From Crossaster papposus (Eukaryota; Echinodermata; Asteroidea; Velatida; Solasteridae), in contig JBAIAA010000509.1 of assembly GCA_037893245.1 (NCBI GenBank), positions 620,001 to 684,000 of the forward strand: a stretch of DNA of 64,000 bases, given 5' to 3'. The notes beneath the pieces were generated by a model. It was not told the origin of the DNA. It searched no databases and worked only from the letters and a program-made list of their open reading frames with translations. Below, piece by piece: positions 1 to 11,349 of this stretch (the stretch's first letter is position 1; each line of letters opens with the position of its first letter). A program made the translations under genes and the position numbers.

Positions 1-841
1 AAAATTTAATACGATTTATTTTCCGTTTTTCTTGTCTTTAACAAAAACGATCTATTTCGTGGAAATTGTAGGAGCTCGTTACATTTTTTAATTTATAATG
101 GTTCCGTGATGTAATTTTACAAACAAAGTAGCTTAAAATGTGAAAAAAACATGCGGATCAGTGAAAATACTGACGGGCTACATTACTGGTCCGGCCGGCT
201 AGTGAAAACAAAAGTTAAGGGGGAAACCCTGATATTTGTGATAGTCGGCAAGCGCGCGCCATCAAAGACTTTCTTATCTGATCTCACTCAACTTAGAGGT
301 GCGACGCGCAATGGTTCCCGAACGCAGCAAGAGAGCTGACGTTTCTACAAACTAAATATTGATGTGCTAATATTGTTAGTTGAACACTGTCATTGATTCG
401 ATTTGTCATTTGTAAATAAACATTTGTAAATTTGTTTTGTTCTGGATAAATTTGGTTGCCTGTGTGAGATTAGTGACTGCCGCCTGTTCATGTTTAATAT
501 TACTAAACTAACGGCATAAGTTAATTAGTTAGTGTTCAAATGGTGTTAGAAATACATTGTCCGGTAAACATAAAAAGCTAACTCTGACCATCTTAAATTA
601 CAGTTGAGAAGAAGAAAAAAATCTCCGTTGTCAACCGATATCGAAACCTTGCAATGGCTACATTCTAACAGAGATTCTTTCGTCGAAGTGCATCATTTTA
701 TAACTTTGTCCCTCCCTAGCTTGATGTTTTATACTTCCCTAATCACCAGCCCAGCCCAGAGAAAAAAATAAACATTCCGCGATCCCATCACCGACTTCTA
801 AGGTCCGAGAATGATTGACAGTACAATTTGCAGACCCCACC

Positions 842-875
<34 letters not shown>

Positions 876-1420
876 TGCCGCGGAAAGTGGCCCATGTTGC
901 TTTGAGAGCCCGACATCGCCGACCAGGCGGAATTCACAAAGTAAACAAGGTATTACATTATTGTCAGATAAGCCTCCAACTGATCAGTCATAGACCAATA
1001 GGATTTTGCAGTTAGGTTTTGTTCAACCAGCGCCACAACATTTCTTCCAAGGAGCGCCCAGTTCGTTGCCCCCGATGAAAATTGGTCAATCAGATTAATC
1101 TATCTTTGTGCAATAAAGTCACAAGTGCCCCCTCTGACTTGATCGGCGGCTGGATTTTAGTGGAAGGCGACAAAGCATTCTCACCATCGCGTCTATTTTC
1201 AGCAACCACTCTGTTTATATAGTTTTCTTTTATAGACTTCCAAGAATCGCCACAGTTCACGCATGTCGTCTGACGGCGTTAATCGACAGCTCTTTTAAGT
1301 TATTTTTAACCATTAAATAGGTTATTTCAAATTTGAAAATTACGGCGATATATCGACATATCGGCGATATTTACCCGACGATATATCGCCAGTCAAAAAT
1401 TACGATATCGTCCAGGGCTA
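1..1420 (+). mobile_element. hAT-like element, right-hand part (left end outside window)
   Basis: It is closely similar to about 54344-55916 in the same orientation, with scattered indels. The right terminus TCCAGGGCTA at 1411-1420 matches the inverted terminal repeat of the complete copy. It carries a run of more than 30 C at about 844-875, where the other copy has about 14. No transposase ORF is intact. Confidence 0.85.
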
Positions 1421-1846
1421 CGTTAAAGCAACTATTTTGACAGCTTATGAACTGCATGGTTTATGAGGCCTATAGGCAGAAATTCTGAAAGTTGACTACA
1501 TCAAATGGCCAGACCTTTGTCGAATACGCTAGACAAACATAAATTGTCTTTGATCGATGGTATCAATCACCTAAAATTCAGAAGGAATATGGGCAAAGAA
1601 TTAAAACAAGTTGTCAAAAACAGGATTTCAAAAACAGTGTCCCACTCATCAGCATCAAAACCTATTTGGAAGAACACCAGATTTGCCTTCAAGAATACTG
1701 CAGTGGTAGCCGATGATTATGAGTTAACTCACAAAATGAGTACGGGTTAAACTAAGTTCTAGTCAAAGGGTTTCTACAAACACACTGAAAGTCAGGTTCT
1801 GAGGCACAGTATAGGCATTTCCCATCACAGTTGCTGTTGAGACCTA
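1421..1846. other. Stretch without recognised gene
   Basis: An 81-codon ORF at 1505-1750 (MARPLSNTLDKHKLSLIDGI...) matches no family I know. It is basic and has no clear splice context. I regard it as possible chance coding or an old fragment. Confidence 0.3.
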
Positions 1847-2800
1847 TTAACCAGTTCACGCCGGGAGTGCCCAGTGGGCACACGACGTGTTAAAGACGTC
1901 TTTTTGCGGTTGTTTTGTGGTCGTGTGTCGTATAGTGGTCGTGACCAACAAACGACCTAAAGACGTCTTAAAGACGTCTTAAAGACGTCTTAAAGACGTC
2001 TTAAAGACGTCTTAAAGATGTCTTAAAGATGTCTTTTTTTCTATATCTGAAACATCTCCACTCGATAAAAACAACAAAAACACGACGTCTTTACGACGTC
2101 GTTTTACCGTCATTATAAAATCGTGTGTGCTACGTACGGCAGGGAGAACAAAAACGACGTCTTAAAGATGTCTTTTTTTCTCTATCTGAAACATCATCTC
2201 CACTCGCTAAAAACAACAAAAACATGATGTCTTTACGACATCGTTTTACCGTCATTATAAAATAGTGTGTGCTACATACAGCAGGGAGAACAAAAACGAC
2301 GTCTTGAAGACGTCTTTTTTTCTCTATCTGAAACATCATCTCCACTCACTAAAAACAACAAAAACACGACGTCTTTTTACCGTCCTTATAAAATCGTGTG
2401 TGCTACGTACAGCAGGGAGAACAAAAACGACGTCTTAAAGACGTCATTTTTTTCTCTATCTGAAACATCATCTCCACTCGCTAAAAACAACAAAAACACG
2501 ATGTCTTTACGACGTCGTTTTACCGTCATTATAAAATTGTGTGTGCTACATACAGCAGGGAGAACAAAAACGACGTCTTAAAGACGTGTTTTTTCTCTAT
2601 CTGAAACATCATCTCCACTCGCTAAAAACAACAAAAACACGACGTCTTTACGACGTGGTTTTGCCGTCGTTATCAAATCGTGTGTGCTACGTACAGCAGG
2701 GAGAACAAAAACGATGTCTTAGAGACGTATTTATTTCTATATCTGAAACTCGCTAAAAATAACAAAAACACGACGTCATTACGATGTTGTTTTACCGTCG
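1847..2800. repeat. GACGTC-rich satellite starting at a TTAA-MITE end
   Basis: A left end TTAACCAGTTCACGCCGGG at 1847 and the short palindrome GTGCCCAGTGGGCAC lead into 14-bp repeats (TTAAAGACGTC) at about 1955-2035. Then follow about five units of roughly 130-145 bp, each with ACGACGTCTTAAAGACGTC, CTCTATCTGAAACATC and GTGCTACGTACAGCAGGGAG. The short ORFs here are repeat translations. Confidence 0.85.
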
Positions 2801-3102
2801 AATGCTAATTGGTTGAAGAACAGAGTGAGCATGCACGCCGCGTAATATTATTGGTCGAAGAACCTGGCGCCAAATCCATCGAGCGTGGCTGGCCGGAGGC
2901 TAGGCGGGCGCATGCGGCCGCGGGTGCGTACGTGTAGTATAGTAGCCGGCCGCGGGTCACTTTCTTCTTGCGACTGCATGCGTGAAGAGCGGTGATTTTT
3001 GAAATTGCGACGTGAATTTTTGTACGATTTTGTTTTATCGTGAAACTGAAAGGACTGAGCAGTACGTCATTTCACGTATTAAGACGAATTTCCTACTGAG
3101 AC
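2801..3102 (+). promoter_or_regulatory. CpG-rich promoter and 5' UTR exon candidate
   Basis: This GC/CpG-rich stretch has two ATTGG (inverted CCAAT) boxes near 2808 and 2849, NotI-like GCGGCCGC, and a pyrimidine-rich CACTTTCTTCTTGCG near 2958 that could be a start site. It ends in GAGACAG before GTATGC at 3103, a good splice donor with no long ORF before it. It lies upstream of the DUF4806 exons and could be their first exon. No transcript evidence was available. Confidence 0.4.
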
Positions 3103-3239
3103 AGGTATGCTTTTGATTTTGTACCTCTGCGTTTTATGTTTAGGACATCGAGCATGGTCCGAGTACTTATCGCATTTTTAACATTTGGAAATGATCTGCG
3201 ATAGGGTCCTAGCCTAGGGAGTTCCATTGGATTTTTTAC

Positions 3240-4243
3240 ATTTAAATCAAAATGCCAGTTTTGGCAACTTTGCCCAAATGTTTGCCCAAAGAAACATCAG
3301 ATTTCACCCTCAAAACGGCCCCAATTTTTCAGTTCAATTCCGAGAGCTCCCTGACACTGTCGTTCAACTGTCGCTAGTTCAAAATGGCGGGCGTGTTTTC
3401 CAAACCCCAGCTTCATCTCCGTTGCGGCTCCATCACCATTGTCAAACTGCATGAACGAAGCCAAAACGGAGATGGAGCTGAGGTTTTTAAAACACGCGCG
3501 CCATTTTGAACTAGCGACCAGTGTTGCCATTCCTTGAAAGATCTTGAAAGATCTTGAAAGATTGAGACCCACCTTGAAAACTTGAAAAAAAGATCTGAAA
3601 AAGCCACAAATCTTGAAAGATTTCCCAAAAGTGCAAACATACTTAATTTCATGGAGAATTCTTCAACATTTTCCAATAAGTTGGTTTTGTTTACGATTGT
3701 GTGATTTTTATTTTATATTTATTATTTTAATTTAGCGATGGGGCGCCATACTTACGGTCGTCCCTGTGTACAATGTACGTACGTGTGCAAGCTTATCGGC
3801 TAGCACTGCATGCAGCCATGTGCCTAGTGGTCGCTAGGCTATGTGTATATAGTACCTAACTTATCAGCTTTAATTGCCGTACAACATGTGCAAGTCCGTA
3901 CATATAATGGCGCCAGTTTACTGTACAATGTGAATGTATATATTTTATTAAGTTTACACTATGTTGTGTACTGATTTACAAAGGCTTGAAAGATCTGGGA
4001 TGCTGATCTTGAAAGAAATACAAATAACGAGTGGTCACACTGCTAGCGACAGTTGAACGACAGTGTCGACTGTCACTAGTCGGGGAGCTCTCGGAATTTC
4101 ACTTTTCATCCGAATCGTAAGTAAACCTTATAGTACCACAATCTTAATCGTCGATGTGTACTTGTATCTCAGATGGCTTATCGAGTAATTTTGTGGCCGT
4201 TTTGAGGGTGAAATCTGATGTTTCTTTGGGCAAACATTTGGGT
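3240..4243. repeat. Inverted repeat/foldback element, about 1 kb
   Basis: Sequence 3264-3385 (GCCCAAAGAAACATCAGATT ... GTTCAACTGTCGCTAG) returns inverted at 4046-4240, with an extra 80 bp or so in the right arm. A second hairpin lies inside at about 3376-3517 (TTCAAAATGGCGGGCGTG and complement). It probably sits in the first intron of the DUF4806 gene. Confidence 0.75.
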
Positions 4244-5305
4244 AGCCCCATTCTGTGGCCGTATACTGGACTCACTCCGTATACAAGGCCACATGGCGGT
4301 CTATGCAAAAACTTAGCAGGTAATGCCACATTTCACTCTTTTTACAGGCTAGTGGGAAGTACATCTTATAATTGGATGATCTGTTGGATGATCCTTCAAA
4401 TCTTTGTTCAATGTATACAAAAAAACACTGTAGTGTTGTTAGAACTAAATAATAACAAGAAAAAGGGTGCGAGTTGTATCGGGTGCAAGTTGTCCAACAT
4501 TCTCTTTATTATAGTATACACAGCGCGGAAAGAATTGAGAATGCTGGACAACTGGTACTGTGACTCATGCCCCCCTTTTTCTTTAAAAAAACCAACTTTT
4601 TATGCCCTGCGAAACGTCCCCAAAAGACCCAGCAAAAGTTCTAGCAAACACCGCGGCAAAAGTCAGCAAAGTCGCATCGATCTGATGTCTAGTTTCGCTA
4701 AATCGTGAGCCAAAATGTTGGCTCTCCGTGTGATAAAAATAAAGCAGCTTACATTGGGACGTGATTAATCACTTTTACGGTAGCTGATAGCGTTTTATTG
4801 TCCTTAAGCCGTTTCACGGATAGCCCCATCTTGCCTGAATTGTGATTGCGCAATGTCTCCAGGGGGCAGCGCGATCCAGACTGGAAATCCGTAACGTAAA
4901 AGGCATTGGGAGGTTAGAGACGTTCTGAAAAAAAATTTTTTTTTCATTGAAAAGAACAACAATTTTGATGTAGAGTTTAAAAAAATTATAAATTGGACAT
5001 TTAGCTGTCTATGGGTGCAAAGGTTATCCCCCAAAAATACCTCACATGCAAGTCCACCGCGCTCGAAAAGGGAAAAATTGATTGCGAAAATGAAAGTTTT
5101 TATGCAACATGCAGTACCCCGTGGACTCCTCCGTTGCGTACAGTACAATGAAGATTGGACGTCCAATCGCCACGACATGACTACCAAGTACCATATCACA
5201 CTTGGGAAACTGAAGTTGAAAGCATTGTTACCTTTGGTTTTGTAAAGTACCTCAAGTTGTGAGATGTATTTACACCAGCTACTGATGACACTTGTTTGTT
5301 CAAAG

Positions 5306-5478
5306 GATTTCAGAAGAGAGTTTTACACCAACTGGTAGAGGTCAAAGAGATGCTCACTAAACTACTTAACCAAGGCGGAACCCAAGATAGTACATGCGTG
5401 AAGGAGCCACTGAAGACAAAAGACGAATTCATAGAGTTGGAGGAAAAACTGTTGGATGTTAATCAGCGCTCTGCTTTG
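5306..5478 (+). CDS. DUF4806 gene, exon with coiled-coil-like helix
   Basis: Encodes FQKRVLHQLVEVKEMLTKLL and a charged stretch ending NQRSAL. Acceptor TTCAAAG; donor GTATGA; ends in phase 0. A predicted helix before the DUF4806 core is usual for the family. It needs one base from an upstream exon I could not fix. Confidence 0.7.
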
Positions 5479-8323
5479 GTATGAATTTGTATCACTTTTC
5501 TAGACTACATTGAGCATAAAACAATGTTCCTAATTGTAATACACTTTATATAGTTTCCCCACTGTTGCATGATGCCATTGCTGCAAACAGATGCACACAT
5601 TTCCACCGACAGCGGCGCACATGTTTCCTGGATGCAAAATGCCTATTTCAATGTCTTATCTTTAGACACACTTTTATCTGTGATTATGATTGGTGGATCC
5701 ATGGCAATATAGTGTGATAATGTCCTGTATTCTCATTGAACTCTGTATTATGCGCCATGGTATTCCAAGATGACTGTCTCGACGCAGAAAGATTGGAGCC
5801 ACGATTAGAGCTGTATAGCAGACTGAACATAATTTGAACATAAATTCATTATTACACAAGCACGAGTGCAATACGGCATGATGTTGTGCATCTACATCCC
5901 ATGCCTTTAGGTCCTGTGGTTATTATGGGACGCAGATGCACTACATTATGTAGTATTCCTCTCGCACTCTTTGGAATACTTTTCTCAATCGGGCTCCTAT
6001 CGTAACAAACTTGACATCAAGGACCTGTTCCCAATAAACATACATATGTGCACAATTGTCAATCTTTTTCATCAATGTCATTAGACATACAAGGTTGGTA
6101 GTTTAAACTTTCTTTCTTGGTTTTTAAGGTTGCTTACTGTAAACGAGTCGGAGGAATTGACATGAAGGACATGGTCCGAAATGTGCTGAGCAGGTTTGTA
6201 CGCCTTTTTTAATGCATGTTATTACTGATTACATGTACAATGTAATTACTAATTATCTGCTCTGGTAGAATAAATCAGTTTTTTGCGACCACAAGAAGAA
6301 ATCAGCTCATTAAACTACACAAAAGTGGACATTCCTGGCGGTGCCCATATACCATCGGGAATTTCCTGTGTGTTTTTGTTTTTTAACCCTAACGCTCCTC
6401 AATCCTCAAAAATCCTCATTGCAGTTTTGGAGGATTTTTGAGGATTGAGGCTGTATGGGGTTTTAAAAAAATGAGGATTTTTGAGGATTGAGGCACAATG
6501 TTGTTTCACAATGTTTCAAGTGTGGAGGATTTTTGAGGATTGAGGCACAATGGGGTTTTCAAAAAATGAGGATTTTGGAGGAATGAGGCTGTGGGGTTTT
6601 CCAAAAATCATAATGAGGATTTTGGAGGATTGACTTTTTTCAATCCCCAGATTCTTCATTGCAGTTTTGGAGGATTAAAAAAAATGAGGATTTTGGAGAA
6701 TTGAGGCACATGATGTTGTATCAAGTGTGGAGGATTTTTGAGGATTGAGGCTAGATGGGGTATTAAAAAAATGAGGTTTTTAAAAAAATGAGGATTTTGG
6801 AGGATTGAGGATGGTTTCTAGCAAAAAGGCCTAGGGTGTTAGGGTTAACCAGTTCGCGCCGGGATTATTTTAACAACGCCGAGCCGACGGGCGGGATTAT
6901 TTTTAACGAAACTCGATCCGAAGCGTGTTCAGGCTGATAGTGCCGGGGAGCACACCCACGCATTTCTGGCCTTGCGCGCTGCTGACATACATTTCCAAAC
7001 TTGAACTTGGCGTGTTTATGCGTCATCCGTTTTGAATTTTGGGAAATTTTTGCGTTCATATACGTCATCCGGCGCGAACTGGTTAATGAGCATGGATCTG
7101 CCACAGATTTCTTTTGTTTTTTAAAAACTCCACCCAGCATGCGCAACTTATTGTAATTGTTTGACCCACCAAATTGATATTATTCATTTATAATTGTTCT
7201 CAATTACCATTCTGAAAATGTTCGTTCTCATAATGTTTTGTAAACTTTTTACAACAGTAGTAATTTACAGTAACTTCTTTTTGTTTCCACATCTCAATCC
7301 CAATTGTTTTCTTCTGATGGGTATTTTGGGGAGGTAATTTAATATTTTTAGGGGAAAATCTGAACACACTCCTTTAACTTTGACAGATACTTGGATGTCT
7401 TTCGTAACTTATTAGCTGCATATGTACACGTCTCCTTCATGAACAATTATTTTACTGTCATATTTACAGGATGATGACCCCTCCCCTCCAAATCGAATTC
7501 AATATGAAAGGATTGAACAAGAAAAAAATTGCATTCGGCCGAACTGCCTTATGTGCAGTTATTGAGGGTACGTAAGAGGTTTTATTTATTTATTTTTTCC
7601 TTGTGTGGTGGGAGAAATTGCCAAGTCATTTTTGGGTCTTTCTATAAATTAGGGGTCCAAAAGTGACATTTAGAGTCCTCTTCCCGTTGCACCACGTGCA
7701 TTATAGCAGCTACGCCGATGGAAAGTATGTAACGAATGTGTCCTGAATTTACAAAAACAAGATGTCAAATGTAACGGGGGACAACAAGATTGGACCCCTT
7801 ATTTGTAGAAATTTCTACAAGGTATTTTTATCAAAATATGTACACTACCTTACAGATCAGCAAGATATACGAGAGTATATTCCCTTTATACATGAAAAAA
7901 AGAAAAATGCAGCCCGTGATCACGTGCGCACACAGAAACTGCTGCCTATAATGCACATGACATGTGTACATGGGCCTACAGTGTACAATCAAGTTCATAC
8001 AGGCGATATTTCGGGAAGCCGCATGGGGCAGCCGTAAAACTGGGAAATTCCTGAACTCCCCGCGATAAACTGAAGTGAAATTAAGATACCAACATGTCAA
8101 CTTTCGTCAATCCGACTAAAATCTGACTTATGCAAGGTTTACTTTATGAGCAGTCATTACATATCCTGAGGAAAAAATTATAAGTTTTCAGTCATTATTT
8201 TTATTGTGTACATTTGCAGAAAGTGTGGTTGCATCACATCAGACGACAATTTCGGCAGTGAGATACAGGATTGCAAGTTACTTAAAATACTCTTATCAAA
8301 GACAGAACAAGAATCTCGAGTAA
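5306..8323 (+). CDS. DUF4806 domain protein, 3' four coding exons
   Basis: Four exons join in frame: 5306-5478, 6129-6194, 7470-7567 and 8220-8323. The 3' product reads FQKRVLHQLVEVKEMLTKLL (coiled-coil-like), then CKRVGGIDMKDMVRNVLSRM, FNMKGLNKKKIAFGRTALCA and SAVRYRIASYLKYSYQRQ before the stop. The order 'G-G-x-D-x-K-D-x-V-R-x-x-L', 'G-x-x-x-K-K-A-F-x-x-T' and 'V-x-x-x-I-x-x-W/Y-L' is that of DUF4806, a domain of unknown function in invertebrate and fish proteins. The first coding exon was not found with confidence; it must lie between about 3100 and 5300. A poly(A) signal AATAAA is at 8554-8559. The function is unknown. Confidence 0.75.
6129..6194 (+). CDS. DUF4806 gene, exon with GGIDMKD motif
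   Basis: A 66-nt region after TTTTTAAG encodes VAYCKRVGGIDMKDMVRNVL and SR. It ends with AG before the donor GTTTGT; the Arg codon is completed by the next exon. This is the first half of the DUF4806 core. Confidence 0.75.
6383..6848. repeat. GAGGATTTTTGAGGATTGAGG minisatellite with TTAACCCTAAC ends
   Basis: Degenerate units of GAGGATTTTTGAGGATTGAGG alternate with GGGGTTTTAAAAAAATGAGG. The array is bounded by TTAACCCTAAC at 6383 and GTTAGGGTTAA at 6838-6848, an inverted pair. It lies in an intron of the DUF4806 gene and abuts the TTAA MITE at 6845. Confidence 0.8.
6845..7086. mobile_element. TTAA-flanked MITE, complete copy
   Basis: Terminal inverted repeat CCAGTTCGCGCCGG is flanked by TTAA at 6845-6848 and 7083-7086, giving a piggyBac-type duplication. 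The interior holds CACACCCACGCATTTC and CTTGGCGTGTTTATGCGTCA, shared with the other copies listed in this window. Confidence 0.85.
7470..7567 (+). CDS. DUF4806 gene, exon with core GLNKKKIAF motif
   Basis: Acceptor TTTACAG; donor GTACGT. It encodes MMTPPLQIEFNMKGLNKKKI then AFGRTALCAVIE and the first base of Glu. It matches the central, best conserved part of the domain. Confidence 0.78.
8220..8323 (+). CDS. DUF4806 gene, terminal coding exon
   Basis: Acceptor TTTGCAG. It encodes SVVASHQTTISAVRYRIASY, LKYSYQRQNKNLE and a stop at 8321-8323, in frame with the previous exon. The final amphipathic helix fits the end of DUF4806. A 3' UTR of about 250 nt leads to AATAAA at 8554. Confidence 0.72.
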
Positions 8324-8580
8324 TTTAGTAGGAAGGTTTTGTCAGTCATGCAACTTTTCAGCTGATCGGCTGATTTCCTCTAGTCCTATTGAAGAAAGAA
8401 AAAAACACTACAAAGTTGGAATTTCTTTTTTGCATTATCCTTGTTGTTGTATTGACCCAGTTGCACGCCAGTTTTGTATGCAAGTCTGTTCACGGTAAAG
8501 GGGGCATTTTGACAATACAGATCATATTTTCCAGAAATACCTTTTGTCTCAAAAATAAAGAAATAAGTTTGTTATTCTGA

Positions 8581-9940
8581 AGAGATAACATAGGCCCCAA
8601 AAGGGTTACAAATAGTGTGACAACATGCCTTTCCAGAAACATTGTGTACAAATTTCCAATATACGCTCGTAACTGGGATGACCTAATATGTAACACAAGT
8701 GTCCGTCCCGGTTTCGAGCATATGTCAGCGCCTATAGTGCGACGCATTGGAGAAAGTGGCTTTACTTTGGGAAGTTCTTGGGTAATAAGAATAACGAGGC
8801 TTTCCAATGATACCAAATTCAAGGAAAAAGATTTTGCAACAAGAGACACTATGAGAATCTTTTCATTTTTTTGTGGTTAAATCACTTGCACATGTTCAAC
8901 CTGGGTATTATGGTTTCTCCAGCAAATTTTAGCAAAGCCAAATTGTATGACATACATTCCTGTTGTAATCTGTATTGTTGGAACTCGCAAAAGAGGTAAT
9001 CGAATTAACCACAAAAAACAGCAAAGATTATCAAAGAGAGAACTCGTCAAACTTGAGTTTTATATGTTCTTGGGAATTGGTATATCAGGAATGAAAAAAA
9101 TCTTGGTTAAAGTGGAATGTTCTAACTTGTTAAGTTATTATACTAGTATTCGTATTGCTTCATTTCAATAATTAATCCATTGTGTGTAACGGTGTGCTTT
9201 ACAGTTCAATTTCCCATATATTTTGATGTGAAGTTGGAACTTAAACAAAGAAAAACCTCACCCGCAAGTTGGCAGAATCTTCGAGATAGTGAATTCTCCG
9301 GGGATATGGAAGTTGTTCTGCGTTTCCGTGGAAAAGTCAAAATTGTTTAGAAACCACGACACGGAATTTCTGCGGAAATGCGGATAAAGTTTCGTCCTTG
9401 AATTTCAGGAAACAATGGGAAAATTGATGAGTGTTTCACTAAATCTCCAGGATCCTGCCGACTGTACCAAGGGTGTTTTTCTGTGTGTGTGAGCCTAATT
9501 CAGTTATGTGTTTGTTTACTTTTAGTTTGTAGCCTTTGTGATAATTTCAACAGTTAGTGCATTCTTTTCAGGGATGGAACTTGTTCTGCCGAAAAGTCTG
9601 TCCCAGCTGAGACAGACTAACTTCCGCAAAAACGTGAAACAAGTTCATTCCCCGTCTGTTTTAAAATCCTAAACCCACATAATGTGTTTGGTATGTTCAC
9701 GGTATAAATTTTCTGCAATATTGCCTTATATTTGTTCATGTAGTACAACTCAATTTGTAGTACAAATGTTCTGTTTTTGTCCCGGAAATGTATACACACA
9801 CACGTACATTTTTGTACAAGTATAGTCGACCAGCAGCCATTGGAAATGCCAATAATTATAACAATGTAAATGATAATTTGGGTGAATAAATAGTTGTGCA
9901 AATCAGTGCAGTCTCTTGAGTATAAATTGGTTCTTACGAC
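8581..9940. other. Gene-free stretch
   Basis: The sequence is AT-rich with only short ORFs and no recognised domains or clear repeats. The ORF at 8617-8880 has no family resemblance. Confidence 0.4.
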
Positions 9941-9941
9941 C

Positions 9942-10140
9942 AGGGGTCAATTTCATAAAGCTGTTTAGCAAACAAAAAGTGCGTAATCCAAAATTTGTTT
10001 GCTTTATAAAAATGGGTTTTTAGCAAAATCTTATGTGACGTGTATTGCAATTGACTGTTATTCTTGCTAAAAACACAAGTTGATATACAATTTTGACTAT
10101 TAACCAAACAAATTTTGGATTAAGCACTTCTTTTTTAGCA
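9942..10140. mobile_element. GGGTCAATTTCATAAAG element, left part
   Basis: GGGGTCAATTTCATAAAGCTG is a terminal sequence I recall from short elements of marine invertebrate genomes. An internal inverted repeat (CCAAAATTTGTTTG and CAAACAAATTTTGG) follows. The right end is replaced by the GACGTC satellite. Confidence 0.5.
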
Positions 10141-10940
10141 GATAAATGACGTCTTTTTTGCGCGTGAAAAGACGTCGAAGGAAGTATTTTCCTCGTCTTC
10201 ATTTCGACGAGTAAAAGACGTAAAAAAGCAGACGTCTTTTACCAGTAAAAAAACAGACGTCTTAAAGCCGACGTCTTTCGAATTTGCATATACGACCCCA
10301 CAAAGACGTTAATAAGACGTCAATAATTTACGTAAATTAGACGTTGAAAAACAGACGTCTTTTGTATTTGCATATTGCGACCCCACAAAGACGTTAATAA
10401 TTTACGTCAATTAGACGTCAATAATTTACGTCAATTCGACGTCACAAAGAGACGTCTTTTACTCGTTAAAAAGGAGACGTCTTTTTCTAATCAAATCTCA
10501 GACGTCTTTTGGCTTTGCATATACGACCCCACAAAGACGTTAATAAGACACGTCAATTCGCCGTCAAAAACAAGACGTCTTTTTCTATACCAAAATCAGA
10601 CGTCTTTTTGGCTTTGCAAATGCGACCCAACAAAGACATTAATAATTTACGTCAATTCAACGTCAAAAAAAGACGTCTTTTACTTGTCAAAAAGCTGACG
10701 TCTTTTTCTAATCAAATATCAGACGTCTTTTGGCTTTGCATATACGACCCCACAAAGACGTTATTATGACTTCGATAATTTACGTCAATTCGACGTCACA
10801 AAGAGACGTCTTTTACTCGTCAAAAAGAGACGTCTTTTTCTAAACAAATATCAGACGTCTTTTGGCTTTGCATATACGACCCCATAAAGATGTTAATAAG
10901 ACGTCAATAATTTACGTCAATTCAACGTCATAACGACGTC
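10141..10940. repeat. Second GACGTC-rich satellite
   Basis: Repeated modules are AAAGACGTCTTTTACTCGTC, GACGTCTTTTGGCTTTGCAT, ACGACCCCACAAAGACGTTA and AATAATTTACGTCAATT, recurring about every 100-180 bp. It ends in GACGTCTTGTGCCCACTGGG and runs directly into the right half of a TTAA MITE. The unit differs from the 1847-2800 array, but the GACGTC core and the CCCAGTGGGCAC junction are shared. Confidence 0.85.
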
Positions 10941-10957
10941 TTGTGCCCACTGGGTGA

Positions 10958-11121
10958 GGCCGATAGTGCCGGGAAGCACACCCACGCATTTCCGGCCTGT
11001 CAGACATGTCAGACTGCTGTCAGACATTTCCGAACTTGAACTTGGCGTGTTTATGCGTCATCCATTTTGAATTTGGGGAAAACTTTGTGTTTATATACGT
11101 CATCCGGCGCGAACTGGTTAA
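10958..11121. mobile_element. TTAA-type MITE, right half, joined to satellite
   Basis: It runs from GGCCGATAGTGCCGGGAAGC to CCGGCGCGAACTGGTTAA and matches the right two thirds of the element at 6845-7086. Its left third is replaced by the GACGTC satellite. Confidence 0.8.
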
Positions 11122-11218
11122 CATCAAGCACAAGGAAATGAATCTTGGAGAAAATTACCCACTGGAGGGTCAGTGCTCTGTAATAACTTTGTCTTGCAAA
11201 ATAAAATTCTGATTGCAG

Positions 11219-11349
11219 CCTCACTTTTGGTGGAGCGCGTAGAAAAGAAGAGAGGACATGGCAAGAAGAAGCAGGCATTACAGAATTTATCATCTCAGCT
11301 GAAGACGAGGATGTGTCCATTTGGTCTGTTACAACTTACAGGATGAAAG
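11219..11349 (+). CDS. Possible internal exon, unidentified
   Basis: It follows GATTGCAG and is open to a GTAAAA donor after ATGAAAG. One frame gives TFGGARRKEERTWQEEAGIT and EFIISAEDEDVSIWSVTTYR. A second frame (SLLVERVEKKRGHGKKKQAL) stops inside. No family is recognised and no neighbouring exons were found. Confidence 0.25.

Noticed and set aside
6865..7146. ORFs at 6865-7146, 35054-35266 and 35845-36039 as a small gene family
   Set aside because: They are translations of the TTAA MITE interior and differ in frame among copies.
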